In this document: one piece after another, positions 42,539 to 52,117 of the stretch
How positions within the stretch are numbered: the stretch's first letter is position 1
Layout: each line of letters opens with the position of its first letter
From: Sphingomonas sp. ID1715
GTDB taxonomy: Bacteria; Pseudomonadota; Alphaproteobacteria; Sphingomonadales; Sphingomonadaceae
Assembly (NCBI RefSeq): GCF_013044515.1
Contig: NZ_JABEPR010000001.1
Location: 186,001-250,000 of the forward strand
Length of the DNA: 64,000 bases
Direction of reading: 5' to 3'
Notes under the pieces: generated by a model
Seen by the model: only the letters and a program-made list of their open reading frames with translations
The model's database searches: none
Told to the model about the DNA's origin: nothing
Translations under genes and position numbers: made by a program

Positions 42539-43831
42539 GTGACCGTCGCGCTGCCCGCCTCTCCCCTCACGATCCCCGATTATCGCTTCTTCTGGATCGC
42601 GCGCTTCTCGGCGGTGCTCGCGACGACAGCGATGGTGGTGGTGATCGGCTGGCAGCTCTACGACGTGGCGCGCGCCGAATATGGCATGTCGGTGCGGGAC
42701 GCGGCTTTCCAGCTGGGCCTGCTCGGCGCCGTGCAGTTCGTTCCGCTGGCGCTGCTGACGCCGGTCGCCGGCTGGGTCGCCGACCGGTTCGAGCGCCGGC
42801 TGGTGGCGCGGCTCGCCAACGGCATCGATCTGCTGATCGCCCTGTCGCTGGGCCTGGCGACGGCGACCGACAGCCTGTCCCTGCCCCTGCTTTTCGGCCT
42901 GGCCGCGATGCACGGGGTCGCGCGCGTGTTCACCGGCCCCGCCATGGCCGCGATCGCGCCGAACATCGTGCCGCCGGAGCTCCTGCCCCGCGCCATCGCG
43001 ATGAACTCGATCGCCTGGCAGAGCGCCTCGGTCGCCGGCCCGGCGATGGGCGGAGCGCTCTATGCCGTGGGCGCGGACCTGGCTTATTGGGTCGCCTCCG
43101 GCTTCCTGCTGCTGGCGATCGTGGCGCTGACGCCCGTCCGCCGTGTGATGCCGCCGCCGATCGCCGGCAGCGCCCATCCGCTGCGTCAGATGGCGGACGG
43201 CCTCTCCTATGTGAAGAACCACCGCTTCCTGCTTGGCGCGATCTCCCTCGACCTGTTCGCGGTGTTGCTCGGCGGCGCGACGGCGCTGCTGCCGGTCTTC
43301 GCGCGCGACATATTGAAGGTCGGCCCGGAAGGATTGGGATGGCTGCGCGCGGCGCCTGCCATTGGAGCAGCGGTGATCGCGCTCTGGTTCGCCTGGCGGC
43401 CGCTCCACAACAATGTCGGGGTCAAGATGCTGCTTGCCGTCGCGGGGTTCGGCGTGGCGACGATCGTCTTTGGCCTGTCGACCTCGATGCTCGTGTCGAT
43501 GATCGCCTTGGTGGTGCTGGGCGGGGCCGACATGCTGTCGGTCTATGTCCGCTCCTCGCTGGTGCAGTTGCACACACCCGACACGATGCGCGGCCGCGTG
43601 TCGGCAGTGTCGGGGCTCGCCATATCGGCATCGAACGAGCTGGGCGAACTCGAATCCGGGCTGCTCGCCGCGCTGCTCGGCCCGGTCGGCGCGGTGGTGT
43701 TCGGCGGGGTCGGGGCGATAGCCGTGACCGGATTTTACGCTTATTGGTTCCCGGAGCTTCGCCGCGCCCGCACCTTCGATCCGCCCGAGACCATCCTTTC
43801 CGAAGCCGTGATGCAGGAGAAACCCGCATGA
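42539..43831 (+). CDS. MFS transporter, EntS-like exporter family
   Basis: The 430-aa protein has about twelve membrane segments. The first begins '[28 protein letters not shown]' (key: [15 protein letters not shown]), the loop between helices 2 and 3 is '[10 protein letters not shown]', and a later '[17 protein letters not shown]' motif is typical of the MFS_3 family to which the enterobactin exporter EntS belongs. The substrate is unknown. A GTG at 42539 preceded by AGGAG is the best start; upstream in-frame codons lack a ribosome site. Its stop overlaps the cysK start (ATGA), so the two genes are coupled. Confidence 0.88.
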   Translation: MTVALPASPLTIPDYRFFWIARFSAVLATTAMVVVIGWQLYDVARAEYGMSVRDAAFQLGLLGAVQFVPLALLTPVAGWVADRFERRLVARLANGIDLLIALSLGLATATDSLSLPLLFGLAAMHGVARVFTGPAMAAIAPNIVPPELLPRAIAMNSIAWQSASVAGPAMGGALYAVGADLAYWVASGFLLLAIVALTPVRRVMPPPIAGSAHPLRQMADGLSYVKNHRFLLGAISLDLFAVLLGGATALLPVFARDILKVGPEGLGWLRAAPAIGAAVIALWFAWRPLHNNVGVKMLLAVAGFGVATIVFGLSTSMLVSMIALVVLGGADMLSVYVRSSLVQLHTPDTMRGRVSAVSGLAISASNELGELESGLLAALLGPVGAVVFGGVGAIAVTGFYAYWFPELRRARTFDPPETILSEAVMQEKPA

Positions 43832-44748
43832 AAGCCGCGAACATCCTCGAAACCATCGGCCAGACGCCGCACATCCGTGTGAACCGGCTGTTCCCGAACA
43901 GCGAGGTCTGGATCAAGTCGGAGCGCTCCAATCCGGGCGGCTCGATCAAGGACCGCATCGCGCTCGCGATGATCGAGGATGCCGAGCGCTCGGGCCGGCT
44001 GCAACCGGGCGGCACGATCGTCGAACCCACCTCCGGGAACACCGGCATCGGCCTCGCGATGGTGGCCGCGGTCAAGGGCTATAAGCTGGTGCTGGTCATG
44101 CCCGAGAGCATGTCGATCGAGCGCCGCCGCCTGATGCTGGCCTATGGCGCGACCTTCGACCTGACGCCGCGCGAAAAGGGCATGAAGGGCGCGATCGAGC
44201 GGGCGCTCGAGATCGTCGACACGACGCCCGGCGCCTGGATGCCGCAGCAGTTCGAAAATGCTTCGAACATCGAGGTGCATGTGCGCACCACCTCGCAGGA
44301 AATCCTGAACGACTTCCGTGACACGCCGCTCGATGTGCTGGTCACGGGCGTCGGAACGGGCGGCCACATCACCGGCTGCGCCCAGGTGCTGAAGCGCGAA
44401 TGGCCGAGCCTGAAAGTCTTTGCGGTCGAGCCGACGCTGTCCCCGGTCATCTCGGGAGGCCAGCCCGGCCCACACCCGATCCAGGGCATCGGCGCGGGCT
44501 TCGTTCCCGCCAATCTCCACACCCGGCTGCTCGACGGCGTGATCCAGGTCGATCCGGCGGTCGCCAAGGATATGGCGCGGCGGGCGGCCCGTGAGGAAGG
44601 CATGCTGGTCGGCATCAGCTCGGGCGCGACGCTTGCCGCGATTTTGCAGAAACTGCCCGATCTGCCCGACAATGCCCGCGTGCTCGGCTTCAACTACGAC
44701 ACCGGCGAACGTTACCTCTCGGTGCCGGATTTCCTGCCCGAGGCTTGA
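43828..44748 (+). CDS. cysK: Cysteine synthase A (O-acetylserine sulfhydrylase)
   Basis: The enzyme makes cysteine from O-acetylserine and sulfide. The 306-aa fold-type II PLP protein has the Schiff-base lysine in '[11 protein letters not shown]' near residue 41, the substrate loop '[11 protein letters not shown]' near 69, the phosphate-binding loop '[11 protein letters not shown]' near 176 and 'GISSGA' near 264. Length and motifs match CysK rather than cystathionine beta-synthase. The ATG overlaps the MFS stop by 4 nt; a link between cysteine supply and the transporter is possible but not shown. Confidence 0.93.
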   Translation: MKAANILETIGQTPHIRVNRLFPNSEVWIKSERSNPGGSIKDRIALAMIEDAERSGRLQPGGTIVEPTSGNTGIGLAMVAAVKGYKLVLVMPESMSIERRRLMLAYGATFDLTPREKGMKGAIERALEIVDTTPGAWMPQQFENASNIEVHVRTTSQEILNDFRDTPLDVLVTGVGTGGHITGCAQVLKREWPSLKVFAVEPTLSPVISGGQPGPHPIQGIGAGFVPANLHTRLLDGVIQVDPAVAKDMARRAAREEGMLVGISSGATLAAILQKLPDLPDNARVLGFNYDTGERYLSVPDFLPEA

Positions 44749-44786
44749 TCGCGCTAACCATCAATCTCATCTCAACCATAACTGAC

Positions 44787-44818
44787 AGCGCGGGCGCGTT
44801 CTGATATGCGCCCGCGCT
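44787..44818 (+). terminator. Strong hairpin between cysK and the cell-wall hydrolase
   Basis: An 11-bp perfect stem (AGCGCGGGCGC and GCGCCCGCGCT) with a 10-nt loop is followed only by the weak T-rich TCGTTCT. It may be a terminator for cysK or a leader hairpin of the next gene, whose ribosome site lies 8 bp further on. Confidence 0.55.
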
Positions 44819-44837
44819 TCGTTCTGGAGGCTGTGGA

Positions 44838-46007
44838 TTGTTGGCCCGACTGAAAGCGCATCGTGACACCCGCGACTGGCTGGCGGCGGCATTCGTCATG
44901 CTGCTGGTCGCGGCCGGCATCTGGGCGGCACAGGTCCGCAGCGCCGGCTTCATCAGCGGATCGACGGCAGTCGTGCAGTTGAGCGAGAGCGCGCCCCTGC
45001 CCCGCAACCTGCCGCCGGCGCCGCCCGTCGAGCCGGTGCAATATGCAGAGATCGCGCCGGAAGACGCGGTCAAGATCAACGCCGAAGTGCCGTTTTCGAC
45101 CGCGCCCAACCCAGCCGCCCGGCCGTTCAAGCTGTCGGTCGGCGGCGAGGACGAGGCCCGCGCGGTCGATTGCCTGACCGCAGCGGCCTATTACGAAGCG
45201 GCGACCGAAGGCACGGACGGCATGCGCGCTGTTGCGCAGGTAGTGATAAACCGCCTGCGTCATCCGGCTTTTCCGAAGTCCGTTTGCGGCGTCGTCTTCC
45301 AGGGCTCTGAACGGTCGACCGGCTGCCAGTTCACCTTCACCTGCGATGGAGCACTGGCGCGGACGCCGATCCCCTCGCTCTGGCGCCAGGCGCACGACGT
45401 CGCGGCCGCCGCCCTCACCGGCAAGGTGTACAAGCCGGTCGGTCATTCGACGCACTATCACACCAACTGGGTCGTGCCTTACTGGAGCGGCTCGCTCGAC
45501 AAGGTGGCGCAGGTCGGCACGCACCTCTTCTTCCGCTGGCAGGGTTGGTGGGGAACGCCTGGCGCCTTCCGGGGCGGCTATGCGGGCTCGGAACAGCCGA
45601 TCGCCAAGATGGCTGCCCTGTCGCCGGCGCATGTAGGTGCCGCCGATGTGCAGATGGCGGAGAGCGACAAGCCGGTCTCGCCCGAGCAGCTAAAGGACCG
45701 CGGCGCCAAGGCGCTGAAGATCGTATCGCCCGGCGGCGACGCGTTCGTCGTGGTGCTCGACCGCAAGGTGCCGGCGAGCCAGTATCCGGCTCTCGCCCTC
45801 GCCGCCTGCGGACAGAAGGAGTTTTGCAAGTTCATGGGCTGGACCGATCCCGCCCTCGCACCGAAGGGCTTTCCCATTGCCGAGCAGGCGCACCAGGCGC
45901 TGTCGTTCAGCTACCTGCGCAACCGGTCCAATGGCTTCGAGAAAATGCTGTGGAACTGCAAGGAGTTCGCACGGCCCGATCAGTCCCAGTGCATGAAGTC
46001 GAGCTGA
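44838..46007 (+). CDS. SleB/CwlJ-family cell-wall hydrolase, TTG start
   Basis: The 389-aa protein has an N-terminal membrane anchor or uncleaved signal (about residues 15-35), a Pro-rich linker and a Hydrolase_2 domain (about 110-235). That domain has 'CLTAAAYYEAATEGTDGMRAVAQVVINR' (key: AAAYYEA with the catalytic-type glutamate), 'HPAFPKSVCGVVFQG' and 'CQFTFTCDG'. The remaining C-terminal 150 residues have paired cysteines and no recognised domain. Such enzymes cleave the peptidoglycan glycan strand. The TTG at 44838 is supported by GGAGG 7 nt upstream; a second TTG follows directly. Confidence 0.85.
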   Translation: MLARLKAHRDTRDWLAAAFVMLLVAAGIWAAQVRSAGFISGSTAVVQLSESAPLPRNLPPAPPVEPVQYAEIAPEDAVKINAEVPFSTAPNPAARPFKLSVGGEDEARAVDCLTAAAYYEAATEGTDGMRAVAQVVINRLRHPAFPKSVCGVVFQGSERSTGCQFTFTCDGALARTPIPSLWRQAHDVAAAALTGKVYKPVGHSTHYHTNWVVPYWSGSLDKVAQVGTHLFFRWQGWWGTPGAFRGGYAGSEQPIAKMAALSPAHVGAADVQMAESDKPVSPEQLKDRGAKALKIVSPGGDAFVVVLDRKVPASQYPALALAACGQKEFCKFMGWTDPALAPKGFPIAEQAHQALSFSYLRNRSNGFEKMLWNCKEFARPDQSQCMKSS

Positions 46008-46048
46008 AGCGACTTGGCGGGGGGCGGCAGAGCCCTTAGCCAAGCCGG

Positions 46049-46579
46049 ATGACTGCCGCCCCTTCCCCTGCGATCGACCGGCCCGTCGTGCTGGTCGGGC
46101 TGATGGGCGCGGGCAAGACCACCGTGGGCCGGCGGCTGGCGCAGAAGCTCGCCATCCCCTTCGTCGACGCCGACGAGGAGATCGAAGTTGCCGCGGGCCT
46201 GAGCATTTCGGAGATCTTCGCGCGTTTCGGCGAGCCCTATTTCCGCGACGGCGAGCGGCGCGTGATCGCCCGGCTGATCGACGGCAGCCCGAAGGTGATC
46301 GCGACCGGCGGCGGCGCCTTCATGAACGAGCTGACCCGGCAGCTGATCCTCGACCGCGCGACCGCCGTGTGGCTCGAAGCCGATATCGATACGTTGGTCG
46401 ATCGCGTCCGCCGGCGCTCGACCCGGCCGCTGCTCAAGGACCGCGATCCGCGCGAAGTGCTCACCGAACTGGCGGCGGTCCGCAATCCCATCTATGCGCT
46501 GGCGCCGATCCATGTCCGCAGCCAGCCCTCTCCCCACGACGCCACAGTGCGCGCGATCCTGAAGGCGCTGGCCGGATGA
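46049..46579 (+). CDS. aroK: Shikimate kinase
   Basis: The 176-aa kinase phosphorylates shikimate with ATP. Motifs are Walker A 'VGLMGAGKTTVGRRLA' near residue 17, the substrate aspartate/arginine in 'FVDADEEIE' and 'FARFGEPYFRDGERR', Walker B-like 'VIATGGGAF' near 85 and the lid arginine in 'RRRSTRPLL'. It forms an operon with aroB, whose ATG overlaps its stop (ATGA). There is no clear ribosome site before the ATG. Confidence 0.95.
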   Translation: MTAAPSPAIDRPVVLVGLMGAGKTTVGRRLAQKLAIPFVDADEEIEVAAGLSISEIFARFGEPYFRDGERRVIARLIDGSPKVIATGGGAFMNELTRQLILDRATAVWLEADIDTLVDRVRRRSTRPLLKDRDPREVLTELAAVRNPIYALAPIHVRSQPSPHDATVRAILKALAG

Positions 46580-47658
46580 CGATTGTGCCCGTTTCGCTCG
46601 GTGCCCGCAGCTATGACGTGCTGATCGAGGCCGGCGCGCTCGATCGCGCGACGGAGCTGCTCGCGCCTTATGCGCAGGACCGGCTGATCGTGATCACCGA
46701 CGAGACGGTCGCGGCCGCGCAACTGCCGCGTATGCGTCACCCGAACCTCGTTCCGATCGTGCTGCCCGCCGGCGAAGCAACCAAGAGCTGGCGCCAGCTC
46801 GAAAGCCTGTGCGACCGCCTGCTCGAGCTGGAAGTCGAGCGCGGCGAACATGTCGTAGCGCTGGGTGGAGGCGTGATCGGCGATCTGACCGGCTTTGCCG
46901 CTGCGATCGTCAAGCGCGGCATCGGCTTCGTCCAGATCCCGACCACGCTGCTCGCACAGGTGGACAGCTCGGTCGGTGGCAAGACGGCGATCAACGCGCG
47001 CGCGGGCAAGAATTTGATCGGCGCGTTCCACCAGCCCAGCTTCGTGCTGATCGATCCAACCGTGCTCGACACCCTCCCAGCCCGCGAGTTGCGCGCCGGC
47101 TATGCGGAAGTGGTCAAATATGGGCTGATCGACGACGCGAATTTCTTCGCCTGGTGCGACCAACATGCCGCGGCATTGCTGGCCGGCGACCCTGATGCGC
47201 GCACCCACGCGATCGCGCACAGCGTCTCGGCCAAGGCCAGGATCGTGGCCGCCGACGAACGGGAAACGGCGGACCTGCGCGCGCTGCTGAACCTCGGCCA
47301 CACCTTCGGCCACGCACTGGAAGCCGAAACGGGCTTCGGCGCGGCACTGCTGCACGGGGAAGCGGTCGCGGCGGGCATGGGCCTCGCATTTCGCTTCTCG
47401 GCCGAGCGGGGCCTCTGCCCGGAAGGCGATGCGGCACGCGTTGTCGAGCATCTTCGGCGCCTCGGCTTGCCCCATGACGCGGTGTCGGCGGGGGTGGGTG
47501 CCCCCGGCGAACGGCTCGCGGCCCATATGGCCCATGACAAGAAGAAAGCCGGTGGCCGCGTGCCCTTCATTCTCGCACGCGGCATCGGCCAGGCGTTTGT
47601 CGACAAGAGCGCGGAGCTTGGAGAGGTGGCAGAGTTCCTGGACCGACTGCGCGCTTAA
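46576..47658 (+). CDS. aroB: 3-dehydroquinate synthase
   Basis: The NAD-dependent enzyme closes DAHP to 3-dehydroquinate. The 360-aa product has 'PAGEATKSW' near residue 64, 'GGGVIGDLTGFAAA' near 98, 'PTTLLAQVDSSVGGKTAIN' near 120 and the zinc ligands in 'LLNLGHTFGHALE' near 240 plus a further histidine in 'LHGEAVAAGM'. The start overlaps aroK by 4 nt. Its 3' end overlaps the convergent DUF423 gene by 4 nt. Confidence 0.96.
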   Translation: MTIVPVSLGARSYDVLIEAGALDRATELLAPYAQDRLIVITDETVAAAQLPRMRHPNLVPIVLPAGEATKSWRQLESLCDRLLELEVERGEHVVALGGGVIGDLTGFAAAIVKRGIGFVQIPTTLLAQVDSSVGGKTAINARAGKNLIGAFHQPSFVLIDPTVLDTLPARELRAGYAEVVKYGLIDDANFFAWCDQHAAALLAGDPDARTHAIAHSVSAKARIVAADERETADLRALLNLGHTFGHALEAETGFGAALLHGEAVAAGMGLAFRFSAERGLCPEGDAARVVEHLRRLGLPHDAVSAGVGAPGERLAAHMAHDKKKAGGRVPFILARGIGQAFVDKSAELGEVAEFLDRLRA

Positions 47659-47981
47659 CGCAGCCGCCAGGCGAGCCAGAGCCAGCCGACAATCATCAGC
47701 GCGCCTCCGATTGGCGTGATCGCACCGAGCGAGCGCGGTGCGCCGAAGGCCATGGCATAGAGCGTCGCCGCGAACAGCGTCGCTCCGCCGAGCAATACCC
47801 ATAGCGCTGCAGGCGCGACCTGCCGGGCGAGCGCCAGCACCACCACGGCGTGCAGCAGCTGGTAGAGCCCGCCGGTCCGCAGCCACTCCGCCTCCTTGCC
47901 CGCAAAGCGGTGCGCACCGAGCGCGCCGGCGGCGATCGCGATCGCGGCGGACAGAGCCGCCAGCTTCTGCAGCCACGGCAT
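47655..47981 (-). CDS. DUF423 small membrane protein
   Basis: The 108-aa protein has four membrane segments and the DUF423 pattern 'LSAAIAIAAGALGAHRF' at the start and 'TPIGGALMIVGWLWLAW' at the end. Function is unknown (E. coli YgdD is a member). Its ATG shares one base with the KefC-like stop codon (TGATG), so it closes a run of overlapping minus-strand genes beginning at radA. Confidence 0.88.
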   Translation of the reverse strand: MPWLQKLAALSAAIAIAAGALGAHRFAGKEAEWLRTGGLYQLLHAVVVLALARQVAPAALWVLLGGATLFAATLYAMAFGAPRSLGAITPIGGALMIVGWLWLAWRLR

Positions 47982-49768
47982 CAGCCGCTCTCCGCCGGGA
48001 TGGGAATAGAGGCGGCCGGGAGCTCCTCGCCGGGGCGGATCATCATCTCGCTGCCCGCGTGCAGATCGTTCGCTTCGGACTGGACACTGAGACGGCGCGT
48101 ATCGAGGTCGCGATAATAGGCCTCGGCCCGCTCGATCTCCTCGGGTCCGATCTCGAGCGCGGTCATCGCCTGGCGAGCCATGCAGATCGCCGATTCATAG
48201 ACTTCGCGGACCGTGCCCGCGACTGGCGCGCCGTGCAACGCCATGAGGTGGCGCCGATCATAGGCGCGTACGAAGATCTGCGCATGGGGGAAGCTGTGCG
48301 CGATGATCTCCATCTGGCCGCGGTCGAGCGTCGTGCCGTCGATGCAGAACAGGATCAGCTGGGCATCGGCCGCCCCCGCTTGGCGCAACAGATCGAGCCG
48401 CGTGCCATCGCCGAAATAGACCTTCATGCCGAACTCGGAACTGACGTCGATCTGGGACGCCTTCTTGTCGATCATCGTCACCGACAGTCCCTGCGCCGCC
48501 AGCATGAAGCCGACCGTCTGCCCGAAGCGGCCCCAGCCGACGACGATGACGCTGGCGCCGTCATGCGACGGACCGTCGAGATCAGTCCGTTCGGCCTTGG
48601 GCGGTTCCCGGAAGCGACGGCTGAGCTGCATCAGGAACGGCGTCGTGGCCATCGACAGGGTGACGACCGCGCCGAACAGGCTCGCTGCCTCGGGCGCGAT
48701 CAGCAGTGCGTTCTGCGCCTGGGCGAAGAGCACGAAACCGAACTCGCCGCCCTGGCTAAGCAACAGGCCGATGGCGAGCGCCGGCCGCCACTCCATGCCG
48801 AACACGCGCGCGATGGCGAAGATGATCAGACCCTTGATGGCGACCACGCCGGCGGCGGCCGCAATCACCAGCAGCGGCCGTTCGGCGATCGCGCCCAGAT
48901 CGAGCAGCATGCCGACGGCGATGAAGAACAGGCCGAGCAGCAGCGAACGGAACGGCTCCACATCGGCTTCGAGCTCGTGGCGGTAGGGCGAGTCCGCCAG
49001 CATGACGCCCGCGACAAAGGCGCCGAGCGCGCTCGACAGGCCCAGCGCCTGCATCAGCGCGGCGCTGGCGAGCACCGCGAACAGGCCGGCGGCGACGAAC
49101 AGTTCGCGCTCGCCAAGCCCGCCGATCAGGCGGAACAGGGGCGTGAGGATATATCGCCCGGCCAGCACCAGGCCGAGCACCGCGCCGACCGTGTAGAGGC
49201 CGAGCAGCCACCCCGGCGGTGCGTTCGCCGCCTCCGGTGCCCGCGACAGGGCGGCCACGATCGTGATCAGCGGCACGATCGACAGGTCCTGGAAGAGCAG
49301 CACGGAAAAGGCGCGCTGGCCGAACGGCGTTCGCAGCCGACCGGCGGATTCGAGCATCGGCAGAACCTGCGCGGTCGAGGATAGCGCGAGGGGCAGACCG
49401 ATGGCAGTGGCGGCCGCCAGGCTGAGCGGCGTGATCGCATAGACGAAGCCGGTCAGGGCCACCCCACACAGGACGACCTGCAGCAGACCGAAGCCGAAGA
49501 TGTCGCGCTTCAGCCGCCACAATCGCGAGGGCGACAGCTCCAGCCCGATCAGGAACAGCAGGAGCGCAATGCCGATCTCGGCAATTCCGAGCTTCGATTC
49601 CGGGTCGCCGACCAGCCCCAGCATCTCGGGCCCGATCAGCACGCCGCTGAGCAGATAGCCAAGCGTGGCCCCCAGGCCGAGACGGCGGAACAGCAGCACC
49701 AGCACCAGCGCCGCGCCGAGCATGACGAAGCCGTCGCGGACCAGTGAAGCGGTGCCGTGCGCCTCCAT
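47981..49768 (-). CDS. Monovalent cation:proton antiporter, KefB/KefC (CPA2) type
   Basis: The 595-aa protein has an N-terminal membrane domain of about twelve helices (residues 10-385; for example 'LGLGATLGYLLSGVLIGPEMLGL' in part, and 'LALSSTAQVLPML' near 128). A cytoplasmic TrkA-N/RCK domain follows ('VIVVGWGRFGQTVGFMLAAQG', key GWGRFG near 413), then a short C-terminal tail. It should export K+ in exchange for H+, gated by nucleotide or glutathione as in Kef systems; the glutathione-dependent partner KefF/G is not nearby. Start and stop overlap the neighbouring genes by one base each. Confidence 0.88.
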   Translation of the reverse strand: MEAHGTASLVRDGFVMLGAALVLVLLFRRLGLGATLGYLLSGVLIGPEMLGLVGDPESKLGIAEIGIALLLFLIGLELSPSRLWRLKRDIFGFGLLQVVLCGVALTGFVYAITPLSLAAATAIGLPLALSSTAQVLPMLESAGRLRTPFGQRAFSVLLFQDLSIVPLITIVAALSRAPEAANAPPGWLLGLYTVGAVLGLVLAGRYILTPLFRLIGGLGERELFVAAGLFAVLASAALMQALGLSSALGAFVAGVMLADSPYRHELEADVEPFRSLLLGLFFIAVGMLLDLGAIAERPLLVIAAAAGVVAIKGLIIFAIARVFGMEWRPALAIGLLLSQGGEFGFVLFAQAQNALLIAPEAASLFGAVVTLSMATTPFLMQLSRRFREPPKAERTDLDGPSHDGASVIVVGWGRFGQTVGFMLAAQGLSVTMIDKKASQIDVSSEFGMKVYFGDGTRLDLLRQAGAADAQLILFCIDGTTLDRGQMEIIAHSFPHAQIFVRAYDRRHLMALHGAPVAGTVREVYESAICMARQAMTALEIGPEEIERAEAYYRDLDTRRLSVQSEANDLHAGSEMMIRPGEELPAASIPIPAESG

Positions 49769-50193
49769 CAGCGGCGGGCGTCGGCGACCGCGTCGACGAT
49801 CGCTTCGAACGGCAGGCGGATGGCGCCGTGCCGGCCAGGATGCGCCCGCGCGCGCACGATCCGCTCCAGCCCCGGCCAGGTGCCCGGATCGTCGCGCTCG
49901 CCGGCGAGCCAGGTAGCCAGCGCGTCTCGCGCCTCAGTCAGCTCGCCGAGCCGTCGTCCGATCGCATGCGAGGCCATCAGGTTCGCGGAAGCCTGGCCGA
50001 GCGCGCAGGCGAAGACGTCGAGGCCGAGTGCGGTGACGCGGCCCTCTTCATCGAGCTTCACATCGGCGATGACCCGGCTGCCGCAAACCGGCGAGCGCCG
50101 CTCCGCAGAGCCGTCCGGCCCTTCGAGACGGCCGAGATGGGGAATGGTCGCCGCCAGCCGCAACAGCGCCGTGTCGTAAAGCGGGGCGTTCAT
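49768..50193 (-). CDS. NifU/IscU-like Fe-S scaffold-family protein lacking the third cysteine
   Basis: The 141-aa protein follows the NifU N-terminal fold pattern. The first two scaffold cysteines are in 'SPVCGSRV' (about residue 37) and 'FACALGQASA' (about 62). The third position, usually in an 'RxxCxxLP' context, reads 'GRHGAIRLPF' here, with alanine in place of cysteine. It may therefore not hold a cluster in the usual way; an altered or regulatory role is possible. The ATG overlaps the CvpA stop (ATGA) and its own stop overlaps the antiporter start. Confidence 0.75.
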   Translation of the reverse strand: MNAPLYDTALLRLAATIPHLGRLEGPDGSAERRSPVCGSRVIADVKLDEEGRVTALGLDVFACALGQASANLMASHAIGRRLGELTEARDALATWLAGERDDPGTWPGLERIVRARAHPGRHGAIRLPFEAIVDAVADARR

Positions 50194-50708
50194 CGGCTCT
50201 GCGCGGCGGGCGTAGCGGTCCTCCGCCGGTTCACCCAATCCGCCATTGCCCGGCTGCTCGCGTCGAGCAATGTGTAGCTGCGCGCATTCTTCAGCCATTC
50301 CGGGCGGTTGGCCGGCCCACCTCGCACCGTGTCGACGACGAGGGTGGCGAGCAGGAACAGTAGCGAGGCCAGGATCAGCCCTTTGACGAAGCCGAAGCCG
50401 AGCCCGAGGACGCGATCGACCGGTCCAAGCACCGAGGTGCGGGTGCGCTTGCCGAGGGATTGGGCGAGGAGCTTGCCGAGCAGGAAGGTCAATCCGAACA
50501 GAATAACCACCGCAAGCGCGGCGGCGCCGGAGCCGCTTCCCACCGGCGAGGCCAGGGCGTTGGTCACCGGGGTGTGGAGGAATTTGACCGCCAGCACCGC
50601 CAGCACCCAGGCGATCAGCGACAGCGCCTCCTGCACGAAGCCGCGCATCGCGCCGATAACGGCGCCGCCGCCGAGCAGGACCAAAGCGATGATGTCGAGC
50701 GCCGTCAT
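50190..50708 (-). CDS. CvpA-family membrane protein
   Basis: The 172-aa protein has four membrane segments and the CvpA/colicin-V-production motifs 'DIIALVLLGGGAVIGAMRGFVQEALSL' (key: GAMRGFVQE near residue 20) and 'DRVLGLGFGFVKGLILASLL' (key: DRVLGLGFGFVKG near 98). CvpA proteins are needed for colicin V export and biofilm or envelope robustness, by an unknown mechanism. It lies 9 bp downstream of radA, and its stop overlaps the Fe-S scaffold-like gene. Confidence 0.9.
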   Translation of the reverse strand: MTALDIIALVLLGGGAVIGAMRGFVQEALSLIAWVLAVLAVKFLHTPVTNALASPVGSGSGAAALAVVILFGLTFLLGKLLAQSLGKRTRTSVLGPVDRVLGLGFGFVKGLILASLLFLLATLVVDTVRGGPANRPEWLKNARSYTLLDASSRAMADWVNRRRTATPAAQSR

Positions 50709-50717
50709 GACGTCCGG

Positions 50718-52085
50718 CTAACCCCGGCCAAGCAGATGGTCAACGAGCCCGCCGAGCCGCGCGAAGCCGGACAGGCGGACTCCGGCGCCGTCCTTGATAC
50801 CGGCCGGCACCAGCGCGCGCTCGAAGCCGAGCTTGGCCGCTTCCTTAAGGCGCAGGGGGCCATGGGCCACCGGCCGCAGTTCTCCCGACAGCGCCACTTC
50901 GCCGAAGGCGACGGCATCGGCGGGGATCGGCCGCTCGCTGAGCGCCGACACCAGAGCCGCCGCCACGGCCAGATCGGCGGCGGGATCGGAGAGGCGGTAG
51001 CCACCCGCGACGTTCAGATAGACTTCGGCGCTGGAAAAACTGAGTCCGCAGCGCGCTTCCAGCACGGCCAGGATCATCGCCAGGCGACCCGCATCCCAGC
51101 CCACCACCGCGCGCCGGGGCGTGGCGCCGCTCGCCAGCCGGACAACCAGGGCCTGGATCTCGACCAGCACCGGACGAGTGCCCTCCAGCGCGGGAAAGAC
51201 GATGGCGCCGCTGACATTCTCGTCACGGTGCGTGAGGAACAGGGCGGAAGGGTTTGAGACTTCATCCAAACCGCCCTCGCCCATCGCGAACACACCGATC
51301 TCGTCGGTGCCGCCGAACCGGTTCTTGATCGCGCGCAGGATTCGATATTGGTGGCTCCGCTCCCCTTCGAAGCTGAGCACCGTGTCGACCATATGCTCCA
51401 GCACGCGCGGGCCGGCGATCGCCCCGTCCTTAGTCACATGCCCGACCAGCACCACAGCGGTTCCGCGCTCCTTGGCGAAGCGGATCAATTCGCCGGCCGA
51501 GGCGCGGACCTGGCTCACCGTCCCGGGTGCGCCTTCGATCAGGTCGGAATGCATCGTCTGAATCGAGTCGATGACCAGCAGGTCGGGCGCGCTGGTCTGC
51601 AGCGTCGTCAGGATGTCGCGCACCGAGGTCGCCGCCGCGAGCTGCACCGGCGCCTGCCCCAGGCCGAGCCTGCGCGCACGCAGCCGCACCTGGTCGGCTG
51701 CCTCCTCACCAGATACATAGGCGACGTTCTTGCTAGCCGATGCGAGCTTTGCCGTCGCCTGCAGCAACAGCGTCGATTTGCCGATTCCGGGATCGCCACC
51801 GATCAGCGTTGCCGAGCCGGCGACGAACCCACCGCCCAGTGCCCGGTCCAGCTCTGCGATGCCCGTCGGCATGCGCGCCGGCAGCGGAATGTCGGCATTC
51901 AGCCCGACGAGTTCGATCGACCGCCCGCCGGACTGGAGGTTGTGCCGGGCCTGGAAGGGCGTGACGACCGCGCCTGCATCTTCGACCAAGGTATTCCATT
52001 CGGCACAGTCGGCACACTGCCCCGCCCATTTCGGCGACACCGATCCGCACGCCTGGCAGACATAACGCTTCTGGGGCTTGGCCAT
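50718..52085 (-). CDS. radA: DNA repair protein RadA
   Basis: The 455-aa RecA-like branch-migration helicase begins with a four-cysteine zinc motif ('CQACG' and 'CADCAEWNT'). It then has Walker A 'GDPGIGKSTLL' near residue 95, the RadA-specific 'KNRFGGTDEIGVF' near 255, and a C-terminal Lon-protease-like domain ('YLNVAGGYRLSDPAADLAVAAAL', key: GYRLSDPAADLA). It helps process recombination intermediates. It heads a minus-strand run that continues through cvpA to the DUF423 gene. Confidence 0.96.
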   Translation of the reverse strand: MAKPQKRYVCQACGSVSPKWAGQCADCAEWNTLVEDAGAVVTPFQARHNLQSGGRSIELVGLNADIPLPARMPTGIAELDRALGGGFVAGSATLIGGDPGIGKSTLLLQATAKLASASKNVAYVSGEEAADQVRLRARRLGLGQAPVQLAAATSVRDILTTLQTSAPDLLVIDSIQTMHSDLIEGAPGTVSQVRASAGELIRFAKERGTAVVLVGHVTKDGAIAGPRVLEHMVDTVLSFEGERSHQYRILRAIKNRFGGTDEIGVFAMGEGGLDEVSNPSALFLTHRDENVSGAIVFPALEGTRPVLVEIQALVVRLASGATPRRAVVGWDAGRLAMILAVLEARCGLSFSSAEVYLNVAGGYRLSDPAADLAVAAALVSALSERPIPADAVAFGEVALSGELRPVAHGPLRLKEAAKLGFERALVPAGIKDGAGVRLSGFARLGGLVDHLLGRG

Positions 52086-52117
52086 GCCCCTGCTTTAGGA
52101 ACAAAGCGGGACCAACG

